Shown: positions 16,066-25,137 of the stretch, piece after piece
Layout: every line of letters begins with the position of its first letter
How positions within the stretch are numbered: the first letter of the stretch is position 1
DNA from: an uncultured Muribaculaceae bacterium
Lineage (GTDB): Bacteria > Bacteroidota > Bacteroidia > Bacteroidales > Muribaculaceae
Length of the DNA: 51,207 nucleotides
Direction: 5' to 3'
Assembly: GCA_947179295.1 (NCBI GenBank)
Contig: CAMXAZ010000011.1
Span: 1 to 51,207, forward strand
Position numbers and translations under genes: made by a program
Notes under the pieces: generated by a model
The model's database searches: none
Seen by the model: the letters and a program-made list of their open reading frames with translations, nothing else
What the model was told of the DNA's origin: nothing

Positions 16066-16509
16066 ATGGAAAATAGAAACATTGATTTCATAGTCCGGCG
16101 ATACCGGAAAGGACGGTTCTCGCCAGAATCAGGGTGGCATAGGTTTGGTGTTGTTCCGGTTTCGGCATGGCGCAGGTTCAGAGTGGCCGCCGCTGTGGCT
16201 GCGACTGTGGTGCTGTCTGCGGCAGCTGCTTATATATATAAGGAGTATCATGTGGCCGAACCGACGCGGCAATCCACGCCGGTTTCCGCCGTCAGTCCGT
16301 TGACTGAGGTTAAGGTCATCGACTTCGAGAATGCTCCGTTAGCTGAGGTGGTGAGGAAAATAGAGACTGTCTATGATGTGAAGGTCATGAATCTGCCTGA
16401 CAATAGCAGTGATTATGAGCTTTCACTGCATTATGAGGGCACTCCGACAGATCTTATCGCCGTGATAAATGACATTTTGGGTACTCAAATGACCGTGGCT
16501 GAAAAATGA
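16066..16509 (+). CDS. Short FecR/DUF4974-like anti-sigma factor
   Basis: A 147-residue single-pass membrane protein in the position of a FecR-type anti-sigma factor. Residues 1-37 are basic and cytoplasmic, one membrane segment spans about 38-58 (RVAAAVAATVVLSAAAAYIY), and residues 80-145 form an STN/DUF4974-like fold (VIDFENAPLAEVVRKIETVYDVKV). Ordinary FecR proteins are about 300 residues and carry a central FecR domain, which is absent. It overlaps the receptor gene by 4 bp (ATGA). The short cytoplasmic part probably binds the sigma factor and the periplasmic part the receptor's STN domain; this is inferred from position and length. Confidence 0.75.
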   Translation: MENRNIDFIVRRYRKGRFSPESGWHRFGVVPVSAWRRFRVAAAVAATVVLSAAAAYIYKEYHVAEPTRQSTPVSAVSPLTEVKVIDFENAPLAEVVRKIETVYDVKVMNLPDNSSDYELSLHYEGTPTDLIAVINDILGTQMTVAEK

Positions 16510-18926
16510 GAAGATTGTTACTGATACCGGTGATGCTGTGTATGCATGTCATCGGCATGGCGCAGAATGTCACCGTTAAAGCCGTGGACCAGCCGGCGGC
16601 TGTAGTCTTCAGAAGTATTGTCGGGCAGACCGGAAAGAATTTCGTGTACTCTTCTGAATTGCTAAAGGATATGCGTGTTTCTGTCAATGTAAAAGACAAG
16701 CCACTTAAGCAGGTGCTCAGAATCATGTTCAAAGATTCTGATATTGAATGGAAGATTAAAGGTAAGAATATTATTCTCAAACGCAAGATGGCTCCGGTAA
16801 GGTCGCGGAACCGGCAGATCGGAATGCCAGGATCTTCCTCAGTTGTCCCTGATGCTGCTCCTGCAACGGAGATGCTTGATGAGGTCGTGGTGGTGTCGAG
16901 ACTTGAGGCTCCGGCTGTGGCGACATCTGAAATCGGGGCGAAGAAACTGACCGCGCATGACATTGTCAATACTCCGGTTCTCTTCGGCGAAAGCGACGTG
17001 ATCAAGGCTCTGCATATGCAGCCTGGAATCTCCGAAGGGCAGGAAGGCCTTTCCGGTATGCATGTGCACGGGGGCGAATCGGATGAAAATCTGTATATGC
17101 TTGACAATGTGCCGCTGTATCAGGTGAACCATTTCGCCGGACTGTTTTCAGCATTCAATCCGGAAGCAATCAGGTATATAGACTTTTTCAAATCGTCTAT
17201 CCCGGCAAAATATGACGGGCGTCTGTCATCATATCTCGATGTGCGTACCGTCAATGGCTCGCATGACGGCCATCACGGTTCTTTCAGACTTGGCCTGACC
17301 TCAGGAGCTTTCAATCTCAGCGGTCCGATAAGTCGTAAGACAAGCTATTCGGTGGCTGTGCGTCGGCCGTGGTTCGATGTTCTGTCCATCCCGTTGCTGG
17401 CATTGGCCAATTCATCAGATGAACAGGAGAAGATCAGGTTTCGCTATGCCTTTATGGATCTTAATGCAAAAGTGACTTATAGATTCTCAAGCAAGGCGAT
17501 GACATTCGCATCAGTGTATTTCGGAAATGATATGCTGAAAACCGGTTCGACATATGAGTCTGAGTCATCATCGTCATACAGATGGGATGATAAAGACAAA
17601 TCTGATTTCAGCTGGGGCAATTTTGTGGCGCAGGCCGGACTCGACTATAGATTCAACCCTTCACTGACAGGCGAGTTCACGGCTGCCTATACCCGATATT
17701 TTTCAAATATGAAATCCGATGTGCGCGTAAAAGAGTACAATTCCGGAAATGTCAGCGAAACACACTCGCGGACCGGAACCGACAACAACATAGGTGACTG
17801 GATCATCAAGGCAGACTTCGACTGGCGGTCCGACGCCGGCCATCGGGTGCGCTTCGGAGGAAACCATATTCTGCATTCATTCCTTCCAGCAAGGACTTAC
17901 CGCAGGCATACGGTAGGGATGACACAGACAATAAGCCGGGATTCCACATGTGCATACACCGCTAATGAAACCAACCTGTATGTCGAGGATGACTGGAACA
18001 TAAACGAAAAGTTCCGGATGAATGCCGGGCTGCATCTGTCAATGTTCGGCATCGACGGCAAGAGTGATTTTGGATTCGGGCCGAGACTCTCGGTCAGTTA
18101 TCGACCGGATGAAGACTGGGCCCTGAAAGCAGCATATGCGCGCACTAACCAGTATGTGCATCAGCTATCCGAGACTTATCTGTCGCTGCCTACAGACCAG
18201 TGGGTGCCTGTGACAAGAGGATTCAAGCCACAGAACGCCGACAAGGTTTCGCTCGGCGCTTACTGGCAGTCGTCCGACAGGGTTTTTGCCGCATCAGCCG
18301 AAGGCTATTACAAGATAATGCGCAATCTTGTGGACTATCGTGATGAATACTATCTGCAACCGCCGGTCGAGATGTGGAATGCCCGCTTGTGTTCCGGGAA
18401 GGGGACTGCCAGGGGCGTTGATCTTAAATTCGAGAAGGTCTACGGAAAACTTACCGGACATGTGGCTTATTCACTTGCCTGGGCTGACCGCACTTTCCCC
18501 GACAAGAACAACGGACTGACATTCCCGGCTCGTTTTGACAACGGCCACACCGTGAACATTCTGCTCAACTGGAATGTCAGTGCGAAAGTCTGCATAAATG
18601 CCGCATGGACCGGGCATTCAGGGAATCGCTTCACACTGTTACCCCAGGTCTGGGAAGCCCCTGATTTCGGGAATAACTATTCAGGTGACGAGTCTCCGCT
18701 GAAGGCGCCTGTCAACAACTGGCAGCTGCCGTTCTATCATCGTCTGGATCTTTCGTTCACAGTGCGCAACTCCCGCGGCTACTGGAACTTCGGACTGTAT
18801 AATGCATACTGCCATATGAACACGGTGGCTATACGCAGGGCTTATGACAATGGCGGCCATCCGGTGTTCCAGAAAGTAAAATTACTACCTGTCATACCTT
18901 CAATTTCATATACATGGCAATTTTAA
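16506..18926 (+). CDS. TonB-dependent receptor with N-terminal STN signalling domain
   Basis: An 806-residue outer-membrane receptor. Signal peptide 1-19 (ends GMAQ). STN domain about 21-95 (QPAAVVFRSIVGQTGKNFVYSS). A TonB-box-like stretch EMLDEVVVVSRL is at 122-133. The plug follows (about 134-250, with GGESDENLYMLDNVPLY), then a 22-strand barrel ending in the aromatic terminus ISYTWQF. There is no carboxypeptidase-like regulatory domain. With the ECF sigma factor and the short anti-sigma protein upstream it forms a substrate-sensing circuit. It overlaps the DUF4249 gene by 13 bp. The substrate is unknown. Confidence 0.92.
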   Translation: MRRLLLIPVMLCMHVIGMAQNVTVKAVDQPAAVVFRSIVGQTGKNFVYSSELLKDMRVSVNVKDKPLKQVLRIMFKDSDIEWKIKGKNIILKRKMAPVRSRNRQIGMPGSSSVVPDAAPATEMLDEVVVVSRLEAPAVATSEIGAKKLTAHDIVNTPVLFGESDVIKALHMQPGISEGQEGLSGMHVHGGESDENLYMLDNVPLYQVNHFAGLFSAFNPEAIRYIDFFKSSIPAKYDGRLSSYLDVRTVNGSHDGHHGSFRLGLTSGAFNLSGPISRKTSYSVAVRRPWFDVLSIPLLALANSSDEQEKIRFRYAFMDLNAKVTYRFSSKAMTFASVYFGNDMLKTGSTYESESSSSYRWDDKDKSDFSWGNFVAQAGLDYRFNPSLTGEFTAAYTRYFSNMKSDVRVKEYNSGNVSETHSRTGTDNNIGDWIIKADFDWRSDAGHRVRFGGNHILHSFLPARTYRRHTVGMTQTISRDSTCAYTANETNLYVEDDWNINEKFRMNAGLHLSMFGIDGKSDFGFGPRLSVSYRPDEDWALKAAYARTNQYVHQLSETYLSLPTDQWVPVTRGFKPQNADKVSLGAYWQSSDRVFAASAEGYYKIMRNLVDYRDEYYLQPPVEMWNARLCSGKGTARGVDLKFEKVYGKLTGHVAYSLAWADRTFPDKNNGLTFPARFDNGHTVNILLNWNVSAKVCINAAWTGHSGNRFTLLPQVWEAPDFGNNYSGDESPLKAPVNNWQLPFYHRLDLSFTVRNSRGYWNFGLYNAYCHMNTVAIRRAYDNGGHPVFQKVKLLPVIPSISYTWQF

Positions 18927-19942
18927 AACAGATCATATCACCGCTTGCGGCAATTCTTCTGACCGGCTGTTATGAGAATTTCAATCCGGAGTTTGACACC
19001 ACGCCGGTGCTTTGTCTGAATTCCCTGATCAAGGCCGGAGAGCCTATAACGGTGGAAGTGTCTCATTCGTGGGTGTTCAATGATGAAAAGTCTGAGAATA
19101 ACCATGAGGTTACTGACGCTGTAGTCACAGTTTATGCAAACGGCAGTATTGTGGGTGAGGATTATATTCCGAAAGAAGGTGATGAGCTACGGATCATTGC
19201 CGAAAGTTCGGTCTATGGAACTGCAACTGCAGAGGTTTCGGTGCCTTATGCCACTCCGATAGGAGCCGTAAAATTCCGGCCGACAGTGACCGGCATCTGG
19301 AGGGGTGATGAGGATTTCTTTCATTATGCGATGCTTGCCGACATAACTTTCAATCTCAATGTCGAGATGGATGTCTGTGATCCCGCCGGCACTGACAACT
19401 ATTATCAGTTCGGCTATTCCGAATATCGCAGCCCGTCTGGGGAATGTCCGGATGACGGAGAGTTGGATGCTTCCACTCCGTATGTTTCCTTATTATCGCT
19501 TGGCAAGTTTGAATATGATTCCGAACCGATATTCAAGGAGCATGTCGGAGTGTTCGAGACCGTCATGGGGAACAGCGAGGATATGAATTTTGTGTTTTTC
19601 ACTGACCGTCAGTTTCCCGGCCGCACCTATACGCTTCATCTGAATTTTACAGACAATGTTTTCAGAGTCAAATCTCAGGAATATGACGAGTCGCTTTTTG
19701 ATTGTGAAATGTATCTGGAACTCGTGTCTGTCTCAAAGAGCTATTACAACTGGGCTGTCTACAAATGGAACGTGGATGAAGGTGTGATAGGTGACCTCTC
19801 CGACATCGGTCTGGCAGAGCCGAAATGGGGTTACAGCAATGTCTCGACCGGAGCGGGTGTCGTTGCGGCTCAGTCATCATCTGTGGTTTCAATCAGCCTG
19901 AGAGACTTTCTGAAATCTGCGTTTGATAATAGAGATAAATGA
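18914..19942 (+). CDS. DUF4249 family lipoprotein
   Basis: A 342-residue predicted outer-membrane lipoprotein: signal MAILKQIISPLAAILLTGC with the lipobox Cys at residue 19. The mature protein resembles DUF4249, a family that accompanies STN-type TonB receptors in Bacteroidota and is assumed to act as a surface partner of the receptor. The start overlaps the end of the receptor gene by 13 bp, so they are translationally linked. Function beyond this pairing is unknown. Confidence 0.85.
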   Translation: MAILKQIISPLAAILLTGCYENFNPEFDTTPVLCLNSLIKAGEPITVEVSHSWVFNDEKSENNHEVTDAVVTVYANGSIVGEDYIPKEGDELRIIAESSVYGTATAEVSVPYATPIGAVKFRPTVTGIWRGDEDFFHYAMLADITFNLNVEMDVCDPAGTDNYYQFGYSEYRSPSGECPDDGELDASTPYVSLLSLGKFEYDSEPIFKEHVGVFETVMGNSEDMNFVFFTDRQFPGRTYTLHLNFTDNVFRVKSQEYDESLFDCEMYLELVSVSKSYYNWAVYKWNVDEGVIGDLSDIGLAEPKWGYSNVSTGAGVVAAQSSSVVSISLRDFLKSAFDNRDK

Positions 19943-19997
19943 AAACTGCTCAATCTGAAATTCTGATTTTTAAACACGACTTTTAAAGGTGATCATT

Positions 19998-20585
19998 ATG
20001 AAAAGACTATATGTATTGTTGATTCTGGCAGTCTGCGTGATCGGCGCATCTTCGCAGACGTTGAAATGTGATGACGGCAATATGCACTGGGAAGCTAATT
20101 TCACAGCCGGTCTTAATACCGATGGATATCAGTTTGACCTTGGTATTGCTTACTTCCCGCTTCAATATCTTGGCATCAAGACCCAGCTGGGATCAGCAGG
20201 AGAGATTGTGCCTGTGGAATATTGGGGCGATGATGATTACGATTCGCGCCACGATTATGCCACCCGTTTTAAATCCACATCCTCGCTGGTGGTCCGTACT
20301 CCGAAGCTGATCGATTGGAAAAGTCAGGGCGGCGGATTTTATCTTTTCGCCGAGCCGGGTATAATACTGTCACCTGGAGCCTCTGGCAGTCATCGGGCAG
20401 AATGGGCTTCCTGGGATCTGAAGACCGGTATAAATCTCCAGGTTGACCGCTTCATCGTCTACATAGGCTATGGCATTTCCGGCTACAGTCTGTATTCCGG
20501 TTGCGGACACGATTACAGATCTCCGTCAGATCATGGCAAGTTCATGACTCACTCAGGATTTATCGGCGGAGCCTACAAATTTTGA
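19998..20585 (+). CDS. Small predicted outer-membrane protein
   Basis: 195 residues with a signal peptide (MKRLYVLLILAVCVIGASSQ) and alternating beta strands such as FDLGIAYFPLQYLGIKTQLG and FIVYIGYGISGYSLYSG, ending in an aromatic residue (FIGGAYKF). This suggests a small beta barrel of about eight strands. I recognise no specific family. I chose the ATG at 19998 over the in-frame GTG at 19989. It is 55 bp after DUF4249 and is probably the last gene of the signalling locus. Confidence 0.75.
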   Translation: MKRLYVLLILAVCVIGASSQTLKCDDGNMHWEANFTAGLNTDGYQFDLGIAYFPLQYLGIKTQLGSAGEIVPVEYWGDDDYDSRHDYATRFKSTSSLVVRTPKLIDWKSQGGGFYLFAEPGIILSPGASGSHRAEWASWDLKTGINLQVDRFIVYIGYGISGYSLYSGCGHDYRSPSDHGKFMTHSGFIGGAYKF

Positions 20586-20618
20586 AGGGCCGGTTACTGA
20601 ACCTGACCAAATTCTGCG

Positions 20619-20626
20619 TATCTTTG
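20619..20626 (+). promoter_or_regulatory. -7 box of the MFS transporter gene
   Basis: TATCTTTG (20619-20626) is a perfect -7 box, 50 bp before the ATG at 20677. No good -33 box is seen. Confidence 0.5.
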
Positions 20627-20676
20627 CACTGTTTTTCAATAGGGCCCCCAGAGATTGAGGGCGATCAAGGTGATTT

Positions 20677-21912
20677 ATGAAAGATACGAATCTAAATTCA
20701 CATACAAAAGCAGTCCAGGGCACCCCTGCCGCAGCAAAGGAAAAACTCTGGAACAGTAATTACTGCAAAGCGATGGTAGGCAATTTCATGATGTTTTTCT
20801 CATTTTATCTGCTGACACCGCTGCTACCCATCTATCTGGATGCGGAATTCAAGGCCGACAAGGACCTCATAGGCCTTGTATTGTCCGGTTATGTCGTCGC
20901 TGCACTTCTCGTGAGACCTTTCAGCGGTTTTATTGTCGACAGTTTCAACCGCAAGAAGGTGTTGATGCTCTGCTTCTTTGCATTTTTCATATGTTTTACG
21001 GGATATATCGGAGCCGGAACCATTCTGATGTTTGCCGTGGTGCGTACTCTTCACGGTTTGCCCTTCGGCGCGACCACGGTAGCCAACAGTACGGTTGCCA
21101 TTGACGTGCTCCCCTCCTCACGGCGTAACGAAGGAGTGGGGTTCTATGGACTGAGCAACAACCTTGCAATGGCCATCGCGCCCTCGGCCGGAATCTATAT
21201 CTACTCTCTCAGCGGGAATTTCCGGCTGCTCTTCTGGATCTCTCTGGTTGTCGCTTTTGTGGGATTCTATTTTGTGAGCACCATCAGGCTGCCTCACCGA
21301 CCGCCGGTAGAAGGGAAACCGAAACTGAGCATGGACCACTTTTTCCTGAGCCGTGCATGGCTGATGGCTATAAACATCCTGCTTTTCGGTCTTTGCTGGG
21401 GCATCATGAGCAACTATGTGGCAATCTATGGCAAGGAAGAGCTTGGCATCACCGATGGCACAGGCCTGTTCTTCGCACTTCTCTCAGGCGGACTTTTTGT
21501 CTCACGCCTTTACGGAGTCAAGTCTCTCCGTGAGGGACATCTGACCGAAAATGCCCTTCAGGGAGCCGCCATAAGTTCTGTGGGCTTCACTCTGTTCGCT
21601 CTCGCTCCGGGGGTGTGGGCCTACTATCTGTCGGCTGTGCTGATCGGACTTGGCAACGGCCGTATGTTCCCGGCTTTTCTGAACATGTTTATCTGTGTGG
21701 CCCGTCATGACCAGAGAGGAACAGCCAATTCTTCAATCCTGACCTCCTGGGACTGTGGCATGGGCCTCGGCATCCTCCTTGGTGGCTTCTTTGTGGAATA
21801 TGCCGGCTATTCGGCTGCTTTCTGGGTTACTTCCGTCTCTCAGATCGCAGGCACTCTGCTGCTGCTTTTCTTCACCCGTTCGTTTTTCACCAGACGTCGC
21901 CTGCATACCTGA
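20677..21912 (+). CDS. Major facilitator superfamily transporter
   Basis: A 411-residue inner-membrane transporter with about 12 hydrophobic segments after a hydrophilic N-terminus of about 30 residues. The loop between segments 2 and 3 carries the MFS motif in the form RPFSGFIVDSFNRKKVL (near residues 88-104). It resembles drug/sugar exporters of the arabinose-efflux type; the substrate cannot be told. It has its own promoter and stands alone. Confidence 0.88.
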   Translation: MKDTNLNSHTKAVQGTPAAAKEKLWNSNYCKAMVGNFMMFFSFYLLTPLLPIYLDAEFKADKDLIGLVLSGYVVAALLVRPFSGFIVDSFNRKKVLMLCFFAFFICFTGYIGAGTILMFAVVRTLHGLPFGATTVANSTVAIDVLPSSRRNEGVGFYGLSNNLAMAIAPSAGIYIYSLSGNFRLLFWISLVVAFVGFYFVSTIRLPHRPPVEGKPKLSMDHFFLSRAWLMAINILLFGLCWGIMSNYVAIYGKEELGITDGTGLFFALLSGGLFVSRLYGVKSLREGHLTENALQGAAISSVGFTLFALAPGVWAYYLSAVLIGLGNGRMFPAFLNMFICVARHDQRGTANSSILTSWDCGMGLGILLGGFFVEYAGYSAAFWVTSVSQIAGTLLLLFFTRSFFTRRRLHT

Positions 21913-22000
21913 GCGGTATGAAAAAATCGGGAAATATGGCCTTTAGGTCTGCTGATCAGAACTTTTTAGTTAAAATCTTTTTATCATATAAGAGAGTGGT

Positions 22001-22020
22001 GCAAAATTGAGTAATTTTGC
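22001..22020 (+). promoter_or_regulatory. Palindromic promoter element of the MATE gene
   Basis: GCAAAATT-GAGT-AATTTTGC is a perfect 8-bp inverted repeat (22001-22008, 22013-22020). Its right half holds the -7 box TAATTTTG (22012-22019), 43 bp before the MATE ATG. The palindrome on the -7 box suggests a repressor site or coincidence; no regulator gene adjoins. Confidence 0.5.
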
Positions 22021-22062
22021 ACTCCCGTTTCAATAATACACTTATCTAAGGTTATACAGGAT

Positions 22063-23448
22063 ATGGCAGTGACTGCAAGCACATCAACAGAGGATCTCGG
22101 CAAAAGTTCAGTCGGGAAATTATTGGCTCAGTATTCAATCCCGGCCATTATTGCGAGCGTCGCCACTTCGTTATATAACATAATAGACAGTATTTTCATC
22201 GGTCGCGGTGTAGGGCCTATGGCCATTGCCGGCCTGGCCATCACATTTCCGCTGATGAATCTCGTTGCGGCATTCTGTATGCTCATCGCCGCCGGCGGTG
22301 CCACCATCAGTTCTATTTTCCTCGGACAGAAGAACTACAGTCGGGCTACGGATGTGGTCAACAATGTCTTTTCGCTCTGTCTGATCCATTCGATCGTGTT
22401 CGGTGGGCTCACACTGATCTTTCTTGATCCGATCCTGCTGTTTTTCGGAGCGACGGAAGACACCATTGACTATGCGCGTGAATTCATGCAGGTAATTCTG
22501 CTGGGCACTCCTTTGGGTTTCGTGTTCATCGGTCTCAACAACCTCATGCGCGCCACCGGTTATCCGCGCAAGGCCATGATCTCCGCCCTGATATCGGTGA
22601 TTGTCAATCTTATATGCGCGCCGATTTTCATATTTGTATTGGACTGGGGCATCAGAGGAGCGGCGTGTGCCACTGTGGTAGGCCAGTTTTCGGCATTCGT
22701 ATGGGTGCTGTCACATTTCCTCTCGCGCAAAAGTTCGATTCACTTCAAGCGGCATAACAAGTGGCTTACGTGGTCTATCATAAAGCGTATCTATGCCATC
22801 GGCCTTTCGCCGTTTCTGATGAACGTCTGTGCATGCGTGGTCGTGATCTTTATCAACAGGGCGCTGCTTGACTATGGCGGTGCCGACGGCAATCTCGCGG
22901 TAGGAGCCTATGGAATTCTCAACCGCACCACAATGTTTTTTGTGATGATCGTGTTCGGAGTCACCCAGGGCATGCAGCCTATTCTCGGATATAATATAGG
23001 TGCCAACAATTTTGACAGAGTCAAGCGAGTGCTTCGGCTCGGCATATGGATCGGAGTCGCAATCACGGTTGTCGGCTGGATTGTCAGTGAAGGTTTCCCG
23101 GATGTGGTTTCCGCCTTGTTCACCACTGATGAGACACTTGTCAGCATAGCCCGTGACGGCTTCAGAATCTACTTCATCTGCTATCCGGTGGTCGGATGTC
23201 AGATAGTCATTCAGAACTTCTTCCAGAGTGTAGGCAAGCCGCAGATGTCGATCTTCCTCTCTCTGACCCGCCAGCTTCTGTTCCTGATCCCGTTCCTGAT
23301 CATTTTCCCGCGTCTGTGGGGAGTGCCGGGAGTCTGGGCTTCGATGGCAGGATCTGATATTATAGCTTTTGTTGTCGCCGTGGTCACCCTTTGGTGGTGG
23401 ATGGGACACACAATGAAAAAAATGGAACTCAATGCAAGAAACTCTTGA
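22063..23448 (+). CDS. MATE family efflux transporter
   Basis: A 461-residue inner-membrane cation antiporter of the multidrug-and-toxin-extrusion family, 12 membrane segments in two homologous halves. Typical stretches are SIPAIIASVATSLYNIIDSIFIGRGVG (about 25-51) and GVTQGMQPILGYNIGA (about 306-321), which closely fit the DinF/NorM-like group. Its end overlaps the FAD-protein gene by 17 bp, so the two are co-expressed. Substrate unknown. Confidence 0.94.
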   Translation: MAVTASTSTEDLGKSSVGKLLAQYSIPAIIASVATSLYNIIDSIFIGRGVGPMAIAGLAITFPLMNLVAAFCMLIAAGGATISSIFLGQKNYSRATDVVNNVFSLCLIHSIVFGGLTLIFLDPILLFFGATEDTIDYAREFMQVILLGTPLGFVFIGLNNLMRATGYPRKAMISALISVIVNLICAPIFIFVLDWGIRGAACATVVGQFSAFVWVLSHFLSRKSSIHFKRHNKWLTWSIIKRIYAIGLSPFLMNVCACVVVIFINRALLDYGGADGNLAVGAYGILNRTTMFFVMIVFGVTQGMQPILGYNIGANNFDRVKRVLRLGIWIGVAITVVGWIVSEGFPDVVSALFTTDETLVSIARDGFRIYFICYPVVGCQIVIQNFFQSVGKPQMSIFLSLTRQLLFLIPFLIIFPRLWGVPGVWASMAGSDIIAFVVAVVTLWWWMGHTMKKMELNARNS

Positions 23449-25009
23449 TCTCCGTGTAACGCCGCGTGTGGCAGCCGAACCTCATCTGCTCAGCCTGGAG
23501 GTGGCGCGTCTGGCAGGCGTCAGTAAAGAATCTGTCCGTCATGTACTCGTGACCCGCCGCTCCATTGATGCGCGTCAGCGTCAGGTGATGGTCAACCTTT
23601 CGGTCAGAGCCTATATAGATGAAGAACCCTCGTCTCTGTCGCTTGTCCGTGCGGTGGATTACCGCCCGGTGGCTTCCGACGCTCCGCAGGCTATAGTGGT
23701 TGGTGCCGGTCCGGCAGGACTGTTTGCAGCCTTGCGGCTGATAGAGGAGGGTGTGCGCCCGATTGTGCTCGAACGCGGCAAGGATGTGGACTCGCGCAGA
23801 CCCGATATGGCCGATATAGCCCGCAAGGGAGTGGTTGACCCTGATTCAAACTATTGCTTTGGAGAAGGCGGCGCCGGGGCATTTTCTGACGGAAAACTCT
23901 ACACCCGGTCCAAAAAGCGCGGTCCGGTAGACAAGATTCTGAATATTTTTGCCCAGCATGGCGCTTCGGAAAACATTCTGGTGGACGCCCACCCGCATAT
24001 CGGCACCGACAAGCTCCCCGGAGTCATAAAGGCCATGCGCGAGACCATCTGTCGCTGCGGTGGAGAAGTCAGGTTTTCAACCCGTGTGACAGAATTGATA
24101 ATAGAGAATGATGAGGTCAGAGGCGTGGTCACAGCCGGCGGTGAAAAATATTTCGGCCCTGTGATTCTTGCAACCGGCCATTCTGCCCGTGATGTATATC
24201 GCTTCCTGCTGTCGGCCGGAGTGGCGATGGAACCGAAGGGACTCGCCGTCGGGGTGCGTCTCGAACACCCGCAGCATCTGATCGACTGTCTGCGCTATCA
24301 TTCCAAAGACGGCCGCGGGCGCTATCTGCCGGCCGCCGAGTACACGATGCTGACAAGGGTCGATGATCGTGGAGTCTACTCGTTCTGCATGTGTCCGGGA
24401 GGCGTTGTTATCCCGTCGGCCAGCGGCCCTGAGCAGCTTGCCGTCAACGGCATGTCGGGATCGGCTCGTTCTTCACGGTGGGCCAATGCGGCGATGGTGG
24501 TTGAAGTATTGCCGGAAGATATTCCGACCGTAGGCACTGATGACGATCCTGAAGGCATTTTGAAAATGCTGCGCTTCCAGGAGAGCATTGAGAAGGCCTT
24601 CTGGCAGGAAGCCGGACAGACTCAGAACGCTCCCGCACAGCGGATGGTCGATTTTGTCAACGGGCGCCCGTCTTCTTCATTGCCACAGGTTTCATATGCT
24701 CCCGGCGCGCATCCGGCGCGCATCGACAAACTTTTGCCAAAGGGAATAGCCCGCCGTCTGCAGCTCGGATTCAAGGATTTTGACCGTAAGAACCGCGGAT
24801 TCCTTACTAATGACGCAGTTCTGATAGGTGCCGAGACCCGCACCTCGTCACCTTTGCGCATACCGCGTGACAATGAGTCGCTGCGCCATATCACCCTGAA
24901 AGGTCTGTATCCCTGTGGCGAGGGTGCCGGTTATGCCGGCGGGATTGTGTCGGCTGCAATTGACGGTGACCGTTCAGCCGCTGCCGTAGCCGCTGATCTG
25001 AATGCCTGA
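23432..25009 (+). CDS. FAD-dependent oxidoreductase (COG2509 type)
   Basis: A 525-residue flavoprotein. Residues 1-75 form a small N-terminal domain with an alpha-L-like helix (LEVARLAGVSKESVRHVLVTRRSID). The dinucleotide loop VVGAGPAGLFAA lies at 89-100, followed by GEGGAGAFSDGKL and, near the C-terminus, GLYPCGEGAGYAGGIVSAAIDG, the signature of this uncharacterised FAD-dehydrogenase family. The reaction is not known. It overlaps the MATE gene by 17 bp in a different frame. Start ATG 23432 places the N-terminal domain in full. Confidence 0.9.
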   Translation: MQETLDLRVTPRVAAEPHLLSLEVARLAGVSKESVRHVLVTRRSIDARQRQVMVNLSVRAYIDEEPSSLSLVRAVDYRPVASDAPQAIVVGAGPAGLFAALRLIEEGVRPIVLERGKDVDSRRPDMADIARKGVVDPDSNYCFGEGGAGAFSDGKLYTRSKKRGPVDKILNIFAQHGASENILVDAHPHIGTDKLPGVIKAMRETICRCGGEVRFSTRVTELIIENDEVRGVVTAGGEKYFGPVILATGHSARDVYRFLLSAGVAMEPKGLAVGVRLEHPQHLIDCLRYHSKDGRGRYLPAAEYTMLTRVDDRGVYSFCMCPGGVVIPSASGPEQLAVNGMSGSARSSRWANAAMVVEVLPEDIPTVGTDDDPEGILKMLRFQESIEKAFWQEAGQTQNAPAQRMVDFVNGRPSSSLPQVSYAPGAHPARIDKLLPKGIARRLQLGFKDFDRKNRGFLTNDAVLIGAETRTSSPLRIPRDNESLRHITLKGLYPCGEGAGYAGGIVSAAIDGDRSAAAVAADLNA

Positions 25010-25091
25010 TAATGGTTATTGGGTATCTGAGGCCTGTAATGAGATCTGAAATTACCAAAAAATAGGTATTTCCCGGCTGTGAAGACCGGCG

Positions 25092-25099
25092 TAATTTTG
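25092..25099 (+). promoter_or_regulatory. -7 box of the TonB/ABC operon
   Basis: TAATTTTG at 25092-25099, 38 bp before the GTG start at 25138. It is followed by an ACACT/AGTGT inverted repeat (from 25101). The -33 position is poor (TATTT), so the promoter may need an activator. Confidence 0.5.
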
Positions 25100-25137
25100 C
25101 ACACTGAAAAAAGAGTGTAAAACAAACCGGTCAACAA

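Noticed and set aside
22711-23409. 232-codon open frame on the minus strand
   Set aside because: A shadow of the MATE gene; low-complexity, Asp/His-rich and without domain.
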